Numbered from the stretch's first letter, positions 25,322 to 34,587 are shown. The stretch: DNA of 64,000 nucleotides from CAVUNY01 sp963768585 (GCA_963768585.1 CAVYIF010000014.1:1-64000), one strand, 5' to 3'. Numbers and translations: made by a program. The notes: generated from the letters alone by a model not told the origin.

Positions 25322-26095
25322 TTATTTTTCATCCCAGCGCCACCTTTCCATTTCAGCCATGAAACCATAGGCTGTAAGATCGAGCTGGATTGGGGTGATC
25401 GATACAAAACCCGCGTCCAACGCGCCAAAGTCTGTACCCGCCTCGGGCACGCCCGTTGGCGCATCTCCGCCGATCCAATAATACGGGCGCCCGCGCGGGT
25501 CCTCTCGCTGCACCAGACGGTCGCGGTAAATGCGCGTGCCCTGGCGGGTGATGCGGTATCCCCGGATTTGTTCATAGGGCAGCGCCGGGATGTTAATGTT
25601 CAGCAGGATATTGGCGGGAAGAGATTGCGCCAATACCTGGCGGGCAACCACCTGGGCAACCTGTGCTGCCGGACTGTAATCAACCGGCTGCGAGATTTCA
25701 TCACTGGTGTTGAGCGAAAATGCCAGCGAACGGACGCCAAAGATTGCGCCTTCCATCGCCGCAGTGACTGTGCCGGAGTAAGTCAGATCGTGACCGAAGT
25801 TAGCGCCAGAATTAATCCCGGAGACTACCAGGTCTATCTTTTCGGGCAGCAGGCCCATCAGGGCCAGCGCCACGCAGTCGGATGGCGCGCCATCCGACGC
25901 CATAGCCGGGGTACCATCCACCAGAAAGGACTTTTTAACACGCAATGGGCGGTGCATCGTTTTTACATGACCCGAAGCTGACCAGTTGCGGTCTGGGGCC
26001 AGGATGGAGACCTTGCCCAGCGGCTGCATGGCCTGCGCCAGGGCCAGCAGCCCGGGAGCGGTTATGCCGTCATCATTGGTGACCAAAATATGCAT
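25322..26095 (-). CDS. surE: 5'/3'-nucleotidase SurE
   Basis: 257 residues, full length for SurE. The N-terminal metal site VTNDDGITAPG (Asp8, Asp9), the Ser-containing GHVKTMHRP loop and the SGINSGANFGHDLTYSGTV signature are present. The enzyme removes phosphate from nucleoside monophosphates and related compounds. It is next to adenosine deaminase on the same strand, which points to nucleotide salvage. Ribosome site AGAGG. Confidence 0.94.
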   Translation of the reverse strand: MHILVTNDDGITAPGLLALAQAMQPLGKVSILAPDRNWSASGHVKTMHRPLRVKKSFLVDGTPAMASDGAPSDCVALALMGLLPEKIDLVVSGINSGANFGHDLTYSGTVTAAMEGAIFGVRSLAFSLNTSDEISQPVDYSPAAQVAQVVARQVLAQSLPANILLNINIPALPYEQIRGYRITRQGTRIYRDRLVQREDPRGRPYYWIGGDAPTGVPEAGTDFGALDAGFVSITPIQLDLTAYGFMAEMERWRWDEK

Positions 26096-26182
26096 ACGAC
26101 CTCTTTAAATTAAAATCACGAAAACAGGCCCATCCAGGGAGAAAAAAGTCTCCATTCAGGGCTGTACGTCCGTGATCTAACC

Positions 26183-27247
26183 TCACTCGTCGAGTTTCTG
26201 GGGCAGGCGGTCGCGAATACGGGATATCAGAACCTGTTTTTCCTTGGCAGGTAAAAATGCGGCCTGGGCTGCAGCAATGACGCGCTCTGCCAGGGCTTCA
26301 CGGGATAACTGCAGGCTCTCCACCGCGATGCGGTATTCATCGCTCAACGTGACTTGCGAAATGCTTGGATCGTCGGTGTTCAAAGTAACATACAGACCGG
26401 CTTCGATCATCTTTGCCAATGGATGGGCAGTCAAAGAAGGGACCACCCCGCTCTGGTAATTACTGGTGATGCAAACTTCAAACGGAGTCTGCCGTTCGCG
26501 AGCCAGCGCCACCACAGATGGATCTTCCATCACGCGCACGCCATGCCCCACCCTATCGGTTGCGAAGACCTCGATCGCCTCGCGCACATTGGCCGCCCCA
26601 CCCCATTCACCGGCGTGAATGCTGAGCTTCAAACCGGAAGATTTTACCTCGCGCATCAGGCTGGTAAACGGGGCAGCCGAAAAACTGGCTTCATTTCCTG
26701 CCAGATCAAAGCCGACGATCCCGCGCCCCAGGCGGTCCACGGCCAGCTGCGCCACCTTTTCCGCCAGTTCCACACTTTCATTGCGATTGACACTGGCAAT
26801 CAGGACCACGCTGATTCCATATTCCCGGCTGGCATCGCGCGCGCTTTCCAGAACCCAATCCATCACATCACCCAATCCAAAATCTTGGATCCGGGTTAAC
26901 GCAACCGGCGTGAAACGCAGTTCCAGGTGCAGCACGCCATCTTCCGCGGCATCCATTACGGCTTCGCGCGTGACCCGGGCAATCACCTCGGCGGAACGGT
27001 AAAACAGGCGCAGCATTTGAAACTTGGATAAGAAGGTGGAAAAAGTAAGTGAATCACCCGTTTGCATTTGCACCAAAGACCGCAGATCAGGTCCCAGGGG
27101 CAGCGTAATGCCGTGGTTGCGGGCGATATCCAGCAGGGTATCCAGGCGCAAGGAGCCTTCAAGATGGCGATGCAGATCCACTTTTGGAAAACGCCGGTAG
27201 GGGCGAAGTTGGGCAGTGGTTGGCGAATACCAACTAATAGGTGGCAT
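26183..27247 (-). CDS. add: Adenosine deaminase
   Basis: 354 residues of the metal-dependent hydrolase fold. Zinc and catalytic motifs: VDLHRHLEGSL (two His), LSIHAGEWGG (His and the catalytic Glu), VGHGVR (His) and LNTDDPSIS (Asp pair). The enzyme converts adenosine (and deoxyadenosine) to inosine; aminodeoxyfutalosine deaminase is a close relative and cannot be fully excluded. Ribosome site AGGGGA ahead of the ATG. Divergent from the LacI-type regulator gene. Confidence 0.9.
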   Translation of the reverse strand: MPPISWYSPTTAQLRPYRRFPKVDLHRHLEGSLRLDTLLDIARNHGITLPLGPDLRSLVQMQTGDSLTFSTFLSKFQMLRLFYRSAEVIARVTREAVMDAAEDGVLHLELRFTPVALTRIQDFGLGDVMDWVLESARDASREYGISVVLIASVNRNESVELAEKVAQLAVDRLGRGIVGFDLAGNEASFSAAPFTSLMREVKSSGLKLSIHAGEWGGAANVREAIEVFATDRVGHGVRVMEDPSVVALARERQTPFEVCITSNYQSGVVPSLTAHPLAKMIEAGLYVTLNTDDPSISQVTLSDEYRIAVESLQLSREALAERVIAAAQAAFLPAKEKQVLISRIRDRLPQKLDE

Positions 27248-27406
27248 AATTCCCCTTACAGTACCGCTAGAAAAAATTTATGGTTTGATTATACAATATT
27301 CTGTCAGGATTACAGGTAGAATTGGTAGTGACTGAATATATTATTTTAGCCACAGCCATTACGACCTTCATCGTTCGGTTTCAAATTGCGAAAAGGATAG
27401 TTTCTT

Positions 27407-28408
27407 ATGCCAATCACGACCATCAAAGATGTTGCCCGGGAAGCAGGTGTCTCGATTGCAACCGTCTCGTACGTGATTAACAACGGTCCACGCCCGGTTA
27501 GCACTGAAACACGCAAGTTGGTGCTCGAAGCCATGGAAAAGCTTGGTTTTGAGCCGAATGTTTCGGCCCGCCGCCTGAGGAGCCAGCACAATAACGTAAT
27601 GGGGCTGGCGGTTGCCGGCCTTTCTGGCAGACCAGGGATTGCGGACCTCTACTTCCTGGATATTCTGCGGGGGATCAGTGTGGCAGCCGACCGGATCGGC
27701 TACGACCTTATCGTTTACAGCAACCACCACAAGCTGCAAACCGAAGCATTCTTCCGCTCTCTGGCTCGCAAGCACATCGTGGATGGCTTGATTGCCAGCG
27801 GTGGGGCGGTAAACCCACAAGGCCTGGAACTGCTGCCGGATGCCGGTCTGCCGGTGGTCGCGGTGGGGCGTTTACAACCCGTGCAAAACGTATGCCGGAT
27901 CGAGTTCAGCTATCACGATGATGCTTACCGGCTCACCCAGGCACTGCTCGAACGCGGATACCGACGCATTGGTTTGCTGCTCAACAGCCTGGCCTTCCCC
28001 AGCGAGCAGCGCCGCCTGGCAGGATATCGCCAGGCCCTGTCTGAAGCCGGGCTGCCTCAGGAAGCGGTTTTGATCTATATTCCACAAGAAATCGAGTTCC
28101 ACCCGCCGTCTGCCGCGCTGGCCCAGGTCGTCCAGCAGGGAAATGCCGAGGCCATCATCACTGCACCTTATTCAAAAGTTTGCAGCTACCTGGCGCACAT
28201 GGGACCAAATTACAACCATGTTGAAGTCGCCACATTGGATTATGATGACTCGGTGGCACTCCCCGCCTCGCTTCACCTTGGGATGTGCCTGGCAAAATAC
28301 CAGGCCGGCGAAATGGCAGTGGATATGCTGCTTCAAGCTGTTCTCGGCGAAAAGAACCAGCCCGAGGTCACCGTGCTGCCCTCTCGCCTGGAAGTTTTTA
28401 GCGCGTAA
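27407..28408 (+). CDS. LacI-family transcription regulator
   Basis: 333 residues. N-terminal helix-turn-helix and hinge TTIKDVAREAGVSIATVS ... NVSARRLRSQ, then a periplasmic-binding-protein-like sensor domain (LYFLDILRGISVAADRIGYDL; VDGLIASGG; RIGLLLN; GYRQALSEAGL). It sits 17 bases ahead of an alpha-mannosidase gene and probably controls it in response to a sugar, perhaps a mannose derivative (inference). No clear palindromic operator was found in the 159 bases before it. Confidence 0.9.
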   Translation: MPITTIKDVAREAGVSIATVSYVINNGPRPVSTETRKLVLEAMEKLGFEPNVSARRLRSQHNNVMGLAVAGLSGRPGIADLYFLDILRGISVAADRIGYDLIVYSNHHKLQTEAFFRSLARKHIVDGLIASGGAVNPQGLELLPDAGLPVVAVGRLQPVQNVCRIEFSYHDDAYRLTQALLERGYRRIGLLLNSLAFPSEQRRLAGYRQALSEAGLPQEAVLIYIPQEIEFHPPSAALAQVVQQGNAEAIITAPYSKVCSYLAHMGPNYNHVEVATLDYDDSVALPASLHLGMCLAKYQAGEMAVDMLLQAVLGEKNQPEVTVLPSRLEVFSA

Positions 28409-28425
28409 AACTGAAAGGAAACGAT

Positions 28426-31133
28426 ATGCGCCGCCACGTACACTACGTTCTTTCTACCCATTGGGACCGGGAATGGTACCAAACCTTCCAGGATTTCCGC
28501 TACCGGCTGGTCCAACTGCTGGACCGCGTCCTGGAAGGTTGGCGCTCCGGGACCTTACACGGCCCGTTTCAAACCGATGGACAGGCCATCCTGCTGGAAG
28601 ACTACCTGGAAATTCGCCCTGAACGCCGGGCAGAAATCGAGCAGCGCGCTCGCGAGGGCCGCCTGGTGATCGGACCGTGGTATGTGATGCCGGATGAATT
28701 CCTGGTTTCTGGCGAATCATTGGTACGCAACCTGCGCCTGGGGCGCGACACCGCGCGCATGTTCGGCGGCGCTCCTTCACATGCCGGTTTTTTGTGCGAC
28801 ATATTCGGCCACAACAGCCAGATGCCGCAGATTTTCGCCGGCTTCGGCATCGATGGGGCTTTTGTCTGGCGAGGGGTCAACCAGTACCAGCCGCGCCATT
28901 TTACCTGGCGCAGCCCGGACGGCAGCCAGGTGCCGGCTTATCGCTTTCCCTGGAACGGCTACTGTACCTACGCCGTTGACGTACGCGCCGCCAACCAGGC
29001 CTTGTTCCGCCCCACCATCGAACAAATTGCCTCCCGGCTGGAATCCCACCTGCAAACGGAAGCGCAGCAAACCGCTGTCGATCCAATTCTGGCCTTTGAC
29101 GGCGGCGACCACATGGAATGGGACCAGCAGGCCTATGCTGTGCTGGCTCAACGTTTTGGGGATCCTAACGACGAGTTTGAAATCTTCCACTCCTCATTGG
29201 ACGCTTACCTGGAAGAACTCAAACCCGAAAACGGGAAGATCATCCCACTGATCGAAGGCGAGCTGCGCGAACCGGGACTGGAAGGCGGCACGGTCGACCA
29301 GCAGTGGTTGATCCCGGGCGTAACTTCCAGCCGGGTGTGGATCAAGCAGGCCAATGCCGCCTGCGAGAGCCTGCTGTGCCAGTGGGCCGAGCCTTTTTCC
29401 GCCCTGGCGCAGCGCGCCGGTGGGGGTATCGACCCATCCGGATTCTTGAACGCCGCCTGGAAATGGCTGATCAGCAATCATCCCCACGATTCGATTTGCG
29501 GCTGCAGCATCGATGCCGTCCATGAAGACATGCGCTATCGCTTTGCTCAGGCCGAGGGGATTGCCAACCGCCTGGCGCTGGCTTCCACCCGGACGCTGGC
29601 TGCCAGTGTAGACGCTCCACTGGAAGAAGGTGACCTGCGCGTCGCCATTTTTAACCCGCTGCCGCGCCCATACCAGGGAGTTGCCGACCTGACCCTGGAC
29701 ATCCCAACCGATTGGCCGGCCTCGCACAACATGACCTCACTGGAGATGCTGCCGTCGTTTCGGATTTATGACTCTCAGGGCGTAGAACTTCCCTACCAGC
29801 GCCTGGGGCAAACACCCAACCGCACCCGCACCCGCACCTTCGATGTCACCTTCCCCAGGAGCTACCGGGTCAACCAAGTGCGCGTGGCACTGTCGCTGGA
29901 AATCCCAGCGCTGGGCTATACCACCCTCACCGTGCGCCCCGAACGTGCTGGCGGGCCCACGCGCTACGCGCAGGTTCCCGGCTTGACTGCCAGCGAGTGC
30001 AGAATTGAAAACGAGTACCTGGTGGTGCAGGTTGAGCCCAACGGCACCCTGACCTTAACCGATAAACGCAGCAGCCAGGTTTACACCCGCCTGCTGACCT
30101 TTGAAGACCAGGCAGATATCGGCGATGGGTGGAACTTTGGGCCAGCCACCAATGACCAGGCCTTTACCTCGACTGCCAGCCGGGCCGCGGTATCTGTGGC
30201 CCATGCCGGGGCGAAGCTGGCTGCGCTGCGCGTGCGCACTTTATTCGACCTGCCGCTTGAATTTGATTTTTCCTTAATGAAGCGTTCCGAGCAGGTTGAG
30301 CCGCTGGTCATCGATAGCCTTCTCACCCTGCGAGCCGGCAGCCTGGTGCTGGAGGTCGAAACCACGGTTGAGAACACCGCCCGCGACCACCGCCTGCGCG
30401 TGCTTTTCCCCAGCGGTGCCGGGCAGGCCCAGACCTATGTTGCCGACACTCCTTTTGATGTGGTCGAGCGCCCGATTGCCCTGCGTCCCGACAATACCCG
30501 CTACCGCGAAGAGGAAGTGGAAACTAAACCGCAGCAGAGCTGGTTTGCCGTTCAGGCTGGCGGGCGCGGATTGGCGGTGATCAGCAGCGGCTTGCTGGAA
30601 AGCGCCGTGTTAGATCTTCCCGACCGGACGTTGGCCCTGACCCTGCTGCGCGCCACGCGCCGCACGGTCAACACCGATGGGGAACCACTCGGACAGGTGC
30701 AGGGCGCGCTCAAGTTCCGGTATTGGATCGCACCTCTGGACGGCGCGCCGGATCCAGTCCAACTGTGTGAATTGGGGCAGCACCTGGCCGGCGGGCTGCG
30801 CGTCGTTCAGCTCTCAACCCAGGATGTGGTGCAGCACCGCGGGAAGGAAGGGCTGCCACCAACCGCCGGTTTCGTGCAGCTCGCAGGCCCGGTTGTGCTG
30901 ACCAGCTTGCGCCAGGTAGGCGATGGGCTGGAAATGCGCTGTTTAACCCCACCCCCTCCCGGCAGCGCGCCCGGTTGGATTTGAGCGGCTGGCCTGCCAA
31001 TCTTCCGGCCCCGCGCAGCGCCACGCCGGTCAACTTTGAAAGCCAGGTGCTTGGCGCCCCGGAGCCGCTGGTGAATGGTCAGATCGCCTTCGCGCTGGGT
31101 CCCAAACAAATTGTGACTTTGCGCCTGGCGTAA
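28426..31133 (+). CDS. GH38 alpha-mannosidase, frameshifted near the C-terminus
   Basis: Cytoplasmic, no signal peptide. The zinc and catalytic motifs of GH38 are visible: STHWDREWYQTF at residue 10 (His, Asp), GFLCDIFGHNSQMPQI at about residue 125 (nucleophile Asp) and SNHPHDSICGCSID at about residue 350. The first frame ends at 30984 after 852 residues in an atypical Pro-rich tail. From about 30943 the other frame reads CFNPTPSRQ, LDLSGWPANLPAP and a sensible end at 31133 (...IVTLRLA), so one T is missing in TGTTTAACCCC. The full protein would have about 902 residues. It probably releases mannose from alpha-mannosides taken up by the cell. Good ribosome site (AAAGGAAA). Confidence 0.88.
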
Positions 31134-31142
31134 ACCTGGTTC

Positions 31143-31535
31143 TCAGGCTGCCGCCAGGTTGTACACCAACCGGACGCACCAGGCCAGGACTGCCAGCCAC
31201 AGCAGAATAATCAATCCCGCCGCCAGGTAGCGCAGCCAGGGTTTTTCGATTTGCAGCGTATCGCTTCGCAAGCGGGCCTCGGCCATCACCTCAGCCGGAA
31301 TCAGGCGAATCACCAGGGCAATCCCGGCCGGGACGAGGATTAAATCATCCAGGTATCCCAGCACCGGAATAAAATCGGGGATCAGGTCAATCGGGCTGAA
31401 GGCATAAGCGATCACCGCCACCGCCAGGATGCGGGCAAACCAGGGCGTGCGCGGATCTTGAACCGCAAGCCCAAGCGCAGTCACCTCGCGTTTAAGGGCG
31501 CGCGCCCTATCTTTGAAGGCATCCAACCATTTCAT
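31143..31535 (-). CDS. DUF1232 (YkvA-like) membrane protein
   Basis: About 130 residues. The core LAVAVIAYAFSPIDLIPDFIPVLGYLDD is the DUF1232 signature, and a second hydrophobic helix lies at the C-terminus (LAAGLIILLWLAVLAW). An inner-membrane protein of unknown job. Convergent with the mannosidase gene and divergent from the cytidylyltransferase fusion gene. The start is set at the second Met (31535). Confidence 0.85.
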   Translation of the reverse strand: MKWLDAFKDRARALKREVTALGLAVQDPRTPWFARILAVAVIAYAFSPIDLIPDFIPVLGYLDDLILVPAGIALVIRLIPAEVMAEARLRSDTLQIEKPWLRYLAAGLIILLWLAVLAWCVRLVYNLAAA

Positions 31536-31598
31536 CAACAAGATTTTACCGTTAACGGCATTATTAATGTAAAATCAGGCAACCTGGAGATGTACCAC

Positions 31599-32738
31599 AT
31601 GGCAAAAAAGGTTTTTGTAAGCGGTTTCTTCGATATGCTGCACAGCGGTCATATCGAATTTCTCAGACAGGCGGCCCAATTCGGCGACTTGATCGTAGCG
31701 ATTGGATCTGACAGGACCATCTTTGAATTGAAAGGGCATCCCCCGGTCAATACCGAGGAAGAACGGCTTTTCATGGTGAGAGCAGTCAGTTATGTATCCA
31801 AAGCATTTATTTCCAGCGGGTCGGGGATTGTCGACTTTGACAGCGAGCTGCGTCAGATCGAACCAGATCTGTTCATCGTCAATGAAGATGGCAATGTACC
31901 CGAAAAAAGAGAGCTGTGCGCATCCCTGGGGATTGAATATAAGATCCTGCAGCGCGATCCACATCCCGGCCTGGTGCCGCGTTCAACCTCCTCCCTGCGC
32001 AATCGACTGAACATGCCCTACCGCATCGACATGGCCGGCGGATGGCTGGACCAACCCTTCGTCTCCAGGTATTATCCCGGGCCGGTAATCACGATCTCGC
32101 TCGAGCCAACCATCGAATTTAACGAACGGTCGGGCATGGCTACCAGCACCCGGCGCAAGGCGATTGAGCTGTGGAGCCCTCGCTTACCAGCCGGGGATCC
32201 GGAAAAACTGGCCAAGATCCTCTTCTGCTACGACAACCCACCCGGCACCCAGGAAATCTCCGGTTCGCAGGATGCGATCGGGCTGGTGATGCCCGGCCTG
32301 AACAAAGCCAATTACAATGGGGAATACTGGCCCAGCCGGATCGAGTCGGTCCTGGATGAGAAAACACTGCAGTTTATCGAACAATCCTTATTTTTACTGC
32401 CGCTAGGGCCGCGCCAGCAGGGATATGCTGTGTTAAGCGATACCCACATCGACCGCGACGGCGCGAAAGCCCTGGCGGATGCCGCTGAAGGCTGTTGGAA
32501 CGCCATCCTGGCCCACGATCTGCCGCGCTTCGGCGGCTACTTCCGCGAGTCCTTTGAAGCCCAGATCGCCATGTTCCCCTACATGATGAATGAAACCCTG
32601 GCGAAAATGATCGCCCAATACCGCCAGGAAGCCCTCGGCTGGAAGGTATCCGGCGCCGGGGGTGGCGGCTACCTGATCCTGGTCGCCGACCATCCTATCG
32701 AAAATGCGGTGCGCATCTTTATTCGCCGGCGAGATTAA
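31599..32738 (+). CDS. Cytidylyltransferase-like domain fused to a GHMP-kinase-like domain
   Basis: 379 residues. The N-terminal ~130 residues are a nucleotidyltransferase of the cytidylyltransferase fold: VSGFFDMLHSGHIEFL with the HxGH motif, and a closing RSTSSLR as in HldE-type enzymes. The rest starts like a GHMP sugar kinase (YRIDMAGGWLDQPF) and ends with its third motif (WKVSGAGGGGYLI). The middle ATP loop is not the usual PxxxGLGSS; GSQDAIGLV stands in its place. Such a protein might phosphorylate a sugar and activate it with a nucleotide, as HldE or FKP do with other domain pairs, but the substrate cannot be named. ATG 31599 chosen because GGAG (31585-31588) is ten bases ahead. Confidence 0.75.
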   Translation: MAKKVFVSGFFDMLHSGHIEFLRQAAQFGDLIVAIGSDRTIFELKGHPPVNTEEERLFMVRAVSYVSKAFISSGSGIVDFDSELRQIEPDLFIVNEDGNVPEKRELCASLGIEYKILQRDPHPGLVPRSTSSLRNRLNMPYRIDMAGGWLDQPFVSRYYPGPVITISLEPTIEFNERSGMATSTRRKAIELWSPRLPAGDPEKLAKILFCYDNPPGTQEISGSQDAIGLVMPGLNKANYNGEYWPSRIESVLDEKTLQFIEQSLFLLPLGPRQQGYAVLSDTHIDRDGAKALADAAEGCWNAILAHDLPRFGGYFRESFEAQIAMFPYMMNETLAKMIAQYRQEALGWKVSGAGGGGYLILVADHPIENAVRIFIRRRD

Positions 32739-32814
32739 GGTAAGATTGATTGTATAGTGTAATAATCGTCCTGCGCCTGCAAATACAGCCAGGGCAAGTT
32801 TTTTGGAGGATTGT

Positions 32815-33570
32815 ATGAAGCTAAAGATCGGTATGGAAGCCCCGGATTTTACCCTGCCATCTCACCTGGATAAGCCAGTCACTCTCAGTGACCTGCGCGG
32901 CAAGAATGTGGTGCTGGCTTTCTTTCCACTGGCCTGGACACCCGTTTGAACGAGTCAAATCCCGGCGTATGAGGCCGATATGGCCAGGTTCGCGGGATTA
33001 GATACCCAGGTTCTGGGTATAAGCGTTGACCACGTTCCATGTTTGAAGGCCTGGGCAGAAAGCCTGGGCGGCATCCAAAATTATCCGCTGCTGAGCGACT
33101 TCTGGCCGCACGGCGCCGTTGCCGAAAAGTACGGCGTGCTGCGAAATGATGGAAAATCTGAGCGTGCAATTTTTATTATCGATAAACAGGGCTGCGTCCG
33201 TTACATCGATATTCACGATATCGACTCTCAGCCGGATGACCAGGTGCTGTTCAATGAGCTGCGCCACATTGACCCCAGTGCCGCGTTGAATGAGCCGCCC
33301 GAAAGCCTCCAGCCGGACGCGCCTCTGCCGCATGGCGGGATCGTGATGTACTGCACCGCCTGGTGCCCGGACTGCAAAAAGGCGCGCAAATGGCTGCAGG
33401 AGCACAATTTAGCCTACACCGAGGTCAATATCACCACCACCTCCAGGGCGAAACAGCAGCTGCGCAAGTGGGCAAATGGCAACCTGACCACGCCTACGTT
33501 CGATATTGACGGCACGATTGTCGTCGATTTCGACCAGGCCCGCCTGCGAGCAGTGCTCGGACTGGATTAA
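32815..33570 (+). CDS. Peroxiredoxin-glutaredoxin fusion with in-frame UGA (probable selenocysteine at residue 45)
   Basis: Reading through TGA at 32947-32949 gives one frame of 251 residues from ATG 32815 (ribosome site TGGAGGA) to the stop at 33570. Residues 1-150 are an AhpC/TSA peroxiredoxin: GMEAPDFTLP, VVLAFFPLAWTPV, then the UGA, then TSQIPAYEADMARF. In relatives this place holds the peroxidatic Cys (TPVCT). Residues about 170-251 are a glutaredoxin-like domain with Cys184-Pro-Asp-Cys187. A hairpin fitting a bacterial SECIS follows the UGA. I infer a Sec-dependent peroxidase that draws electrons from its own glutaredoxin domain. An annotator would call only the part from 32980. Without selA/B/C/D in the genome it would be a nonsense mutant. 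Confidence 0.82.
32947..32999 (+). promoter_or_regulatory. bSECIS-like hairpin directly behind the in-frame UGA
   Basis: After the UGA (32947-32949), AATCCCG (32958-32964) pairs with CGGGATT (32993-32999), CG (32966-32967) with CG (32991-32992), and GGCC (32973-32976) with GGCC (32982-32985) around the loop GATAT. The apical loop starts 27 bases after the UGA and begins with G, within the usual bacterial SECIS rules. Confidence 0.72.
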
Positions 33571-33650
33571 CGGCAGGAATATCGACTCTTTTACGCATTT
33601 TCCCGGCCATTGCAAATATGTTCCGGATAACGGCTGTCCGTCTCAAGCCG

Positions 33651-33686
33651 GCTGCGGTTGGATCCCCAAAGGGATCCAACCGCAGC
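33651..33686 (+). terminator. Perfect 16-bp hairpin behind the selenoprotein-like gene
   Basis: GCTGCGGTTGGATCCC (33651-33666), loop CAAA, exact complement (33671-33686); followed by an A-rich stretch, no U-tract. The rest of the 310-base gap before the next gene holds only the promoter below and a GC-rich leader. Confidence 0.7.
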
Positions 33687-33724
33687 TGGGATTTAAAAAA
33701 GCCTTAAGAAATAATTAGATTATT

Positions 33725-33753
33725 TTGACAAAATTCATGCTATTATTTAATTA
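33725..33753 (+). promoter_or_regulatory. Promoter of the two small exported-protein genes
   Basis: TTGACA (33725-33730), 17 bases, TAATTA (33748-33753). A leader of about 120 bases follows, with short repeats (TGTGGGACGAACCGGATC ... GGTCCGAGCC) that might fold; no known riboswitch recognised. Confidence 0.6.
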
Positions 33754-33880
33754 TACCCACCCCTCCCCATTGGATGTGGGACGAACCGGATCATCGGTCC
33801 GAGCCGTGCCGTAATAAAAAACCCAACAACAAAACCGCATACGATCAGGAGGGGCACCTTGTCTCGAAAGGAGCTTTTCC

Positions 33881-34327
33881 ATGAAACGTCTTCTGACCCT
33901 GGCCAACCTTCGTCTGGCAATTGAAATTATTCTGGTAATCGTGGCCCTGGGATTTGCCTTCTCGCACGGGATGCCCACCCAGACTGCCGCTGCGCAGGCG
34001 CCAGCCGCCCCCGACGCGCTCTACTGGTACCAGTGCAATGCGCCAGCCACCCAGCATGTCGGCCTCTTCACCAACCGCATCCATGTCTACTGCGCCAGCA
34101 CTACAGTCGTTGCAAGCGCTCCGGCTTTATCCGCTTCAATCCACTGGTTCGCCTTTCCAACCTCGCCCGATTCCGCCGAGGCGTCGCGCTTCTTCAGCCT
34201 CTTCCAATCCTCGACCATTTCTGGCCGGTATCTGTGGCTGCAGTTAAACCCCACCGACACCAGCGGTACGAGCTTTGGCTGCGGATCAGGTGACTGCCGC
34301 CGCATTTACGGAGCCGAACTGCGATGA
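33881..34327 (+). CDS. Small exported protein of unknown function
   Basis: 148 residues, strong ribosome site (AAAGGAG). An N-terminal hydrophobic helix (about 12-30, LAIEIILVIVALGFAF) is followed by AAAQA, a likely signal-peptidase site at about residue 39. The mature part has five Cys (YQCNAP, VYCAS, GCGSGDC) and an aromatic-rich pattern. No family recognised. Its stop overlaps the next start by four bases (ATGA), so the two small proteins are probably made together. Confidence 0.7.
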   Translation: MKRLLTLANLRLAIEIILVIVALGFAFSHGMPTQTAAAQAPAAPDALYWYQCNAPATQHVGLFTNRIHVYCASTTVVASAPALSASIHWFAFPTSPDSAEASRFFSLFQSSTISGRYLWLQLNPTDTSGTSFGCGSGDCRRIYGAELR

Positions 34328-34587
34328 ATGCCACCCGACGCTCCAGCCCGTTCCGGCTGGCCCTGGATATCTTCCTGGTGCTGGCTTTAATTCTGATTCT
34401 GACCGCCGGCGGTTTTTTTGTCCAGGCCCGCTCCGGTCCGGAATCTTCCAATCCTGCCCCGCCGGGCAGTGCTGCGGCCGAAATACAGGCCATTAGCCCC
34501 AACACCCAGGCGGCCTTGATGGCAGCCGAAATGGCGGCCCTGACCCCACCCTTCTATATGGTCAACCTGCCCATCGTCGAACATTAG
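34324..34587 (+). CDS. Small membrane-anchored protein of unknown function
   Basis: 87 residues. One hydrophobic helix (about 13-34, LALDIFLVLALILILTAGGFF) followed by a Pro/Ala-rich outer part that ends in ALTPPFYMVNLPIVEH. Its layout echoes the preceding protein (short basic N-terminus, helix, exported part). Starts at the ATGA overlap with that gene. No family recognised. Confidence 0.65.
   Translation: MNATRRSSPFRLALDIFLVLALILILTAGGFFVQARSGPESSNPAPPGSAAAEIQAISPNTQAALMAAEMAALTPPFYMVNLPIVEH

Noticed and set aside
32980..33570. Starting the peroxiredoxin gene at ATG 32980
   Set aside because: This would cut away the N-terminal third of the domain including the peroxidatic site, although the upstream codons from 32815 encode it with a good ribosome site.
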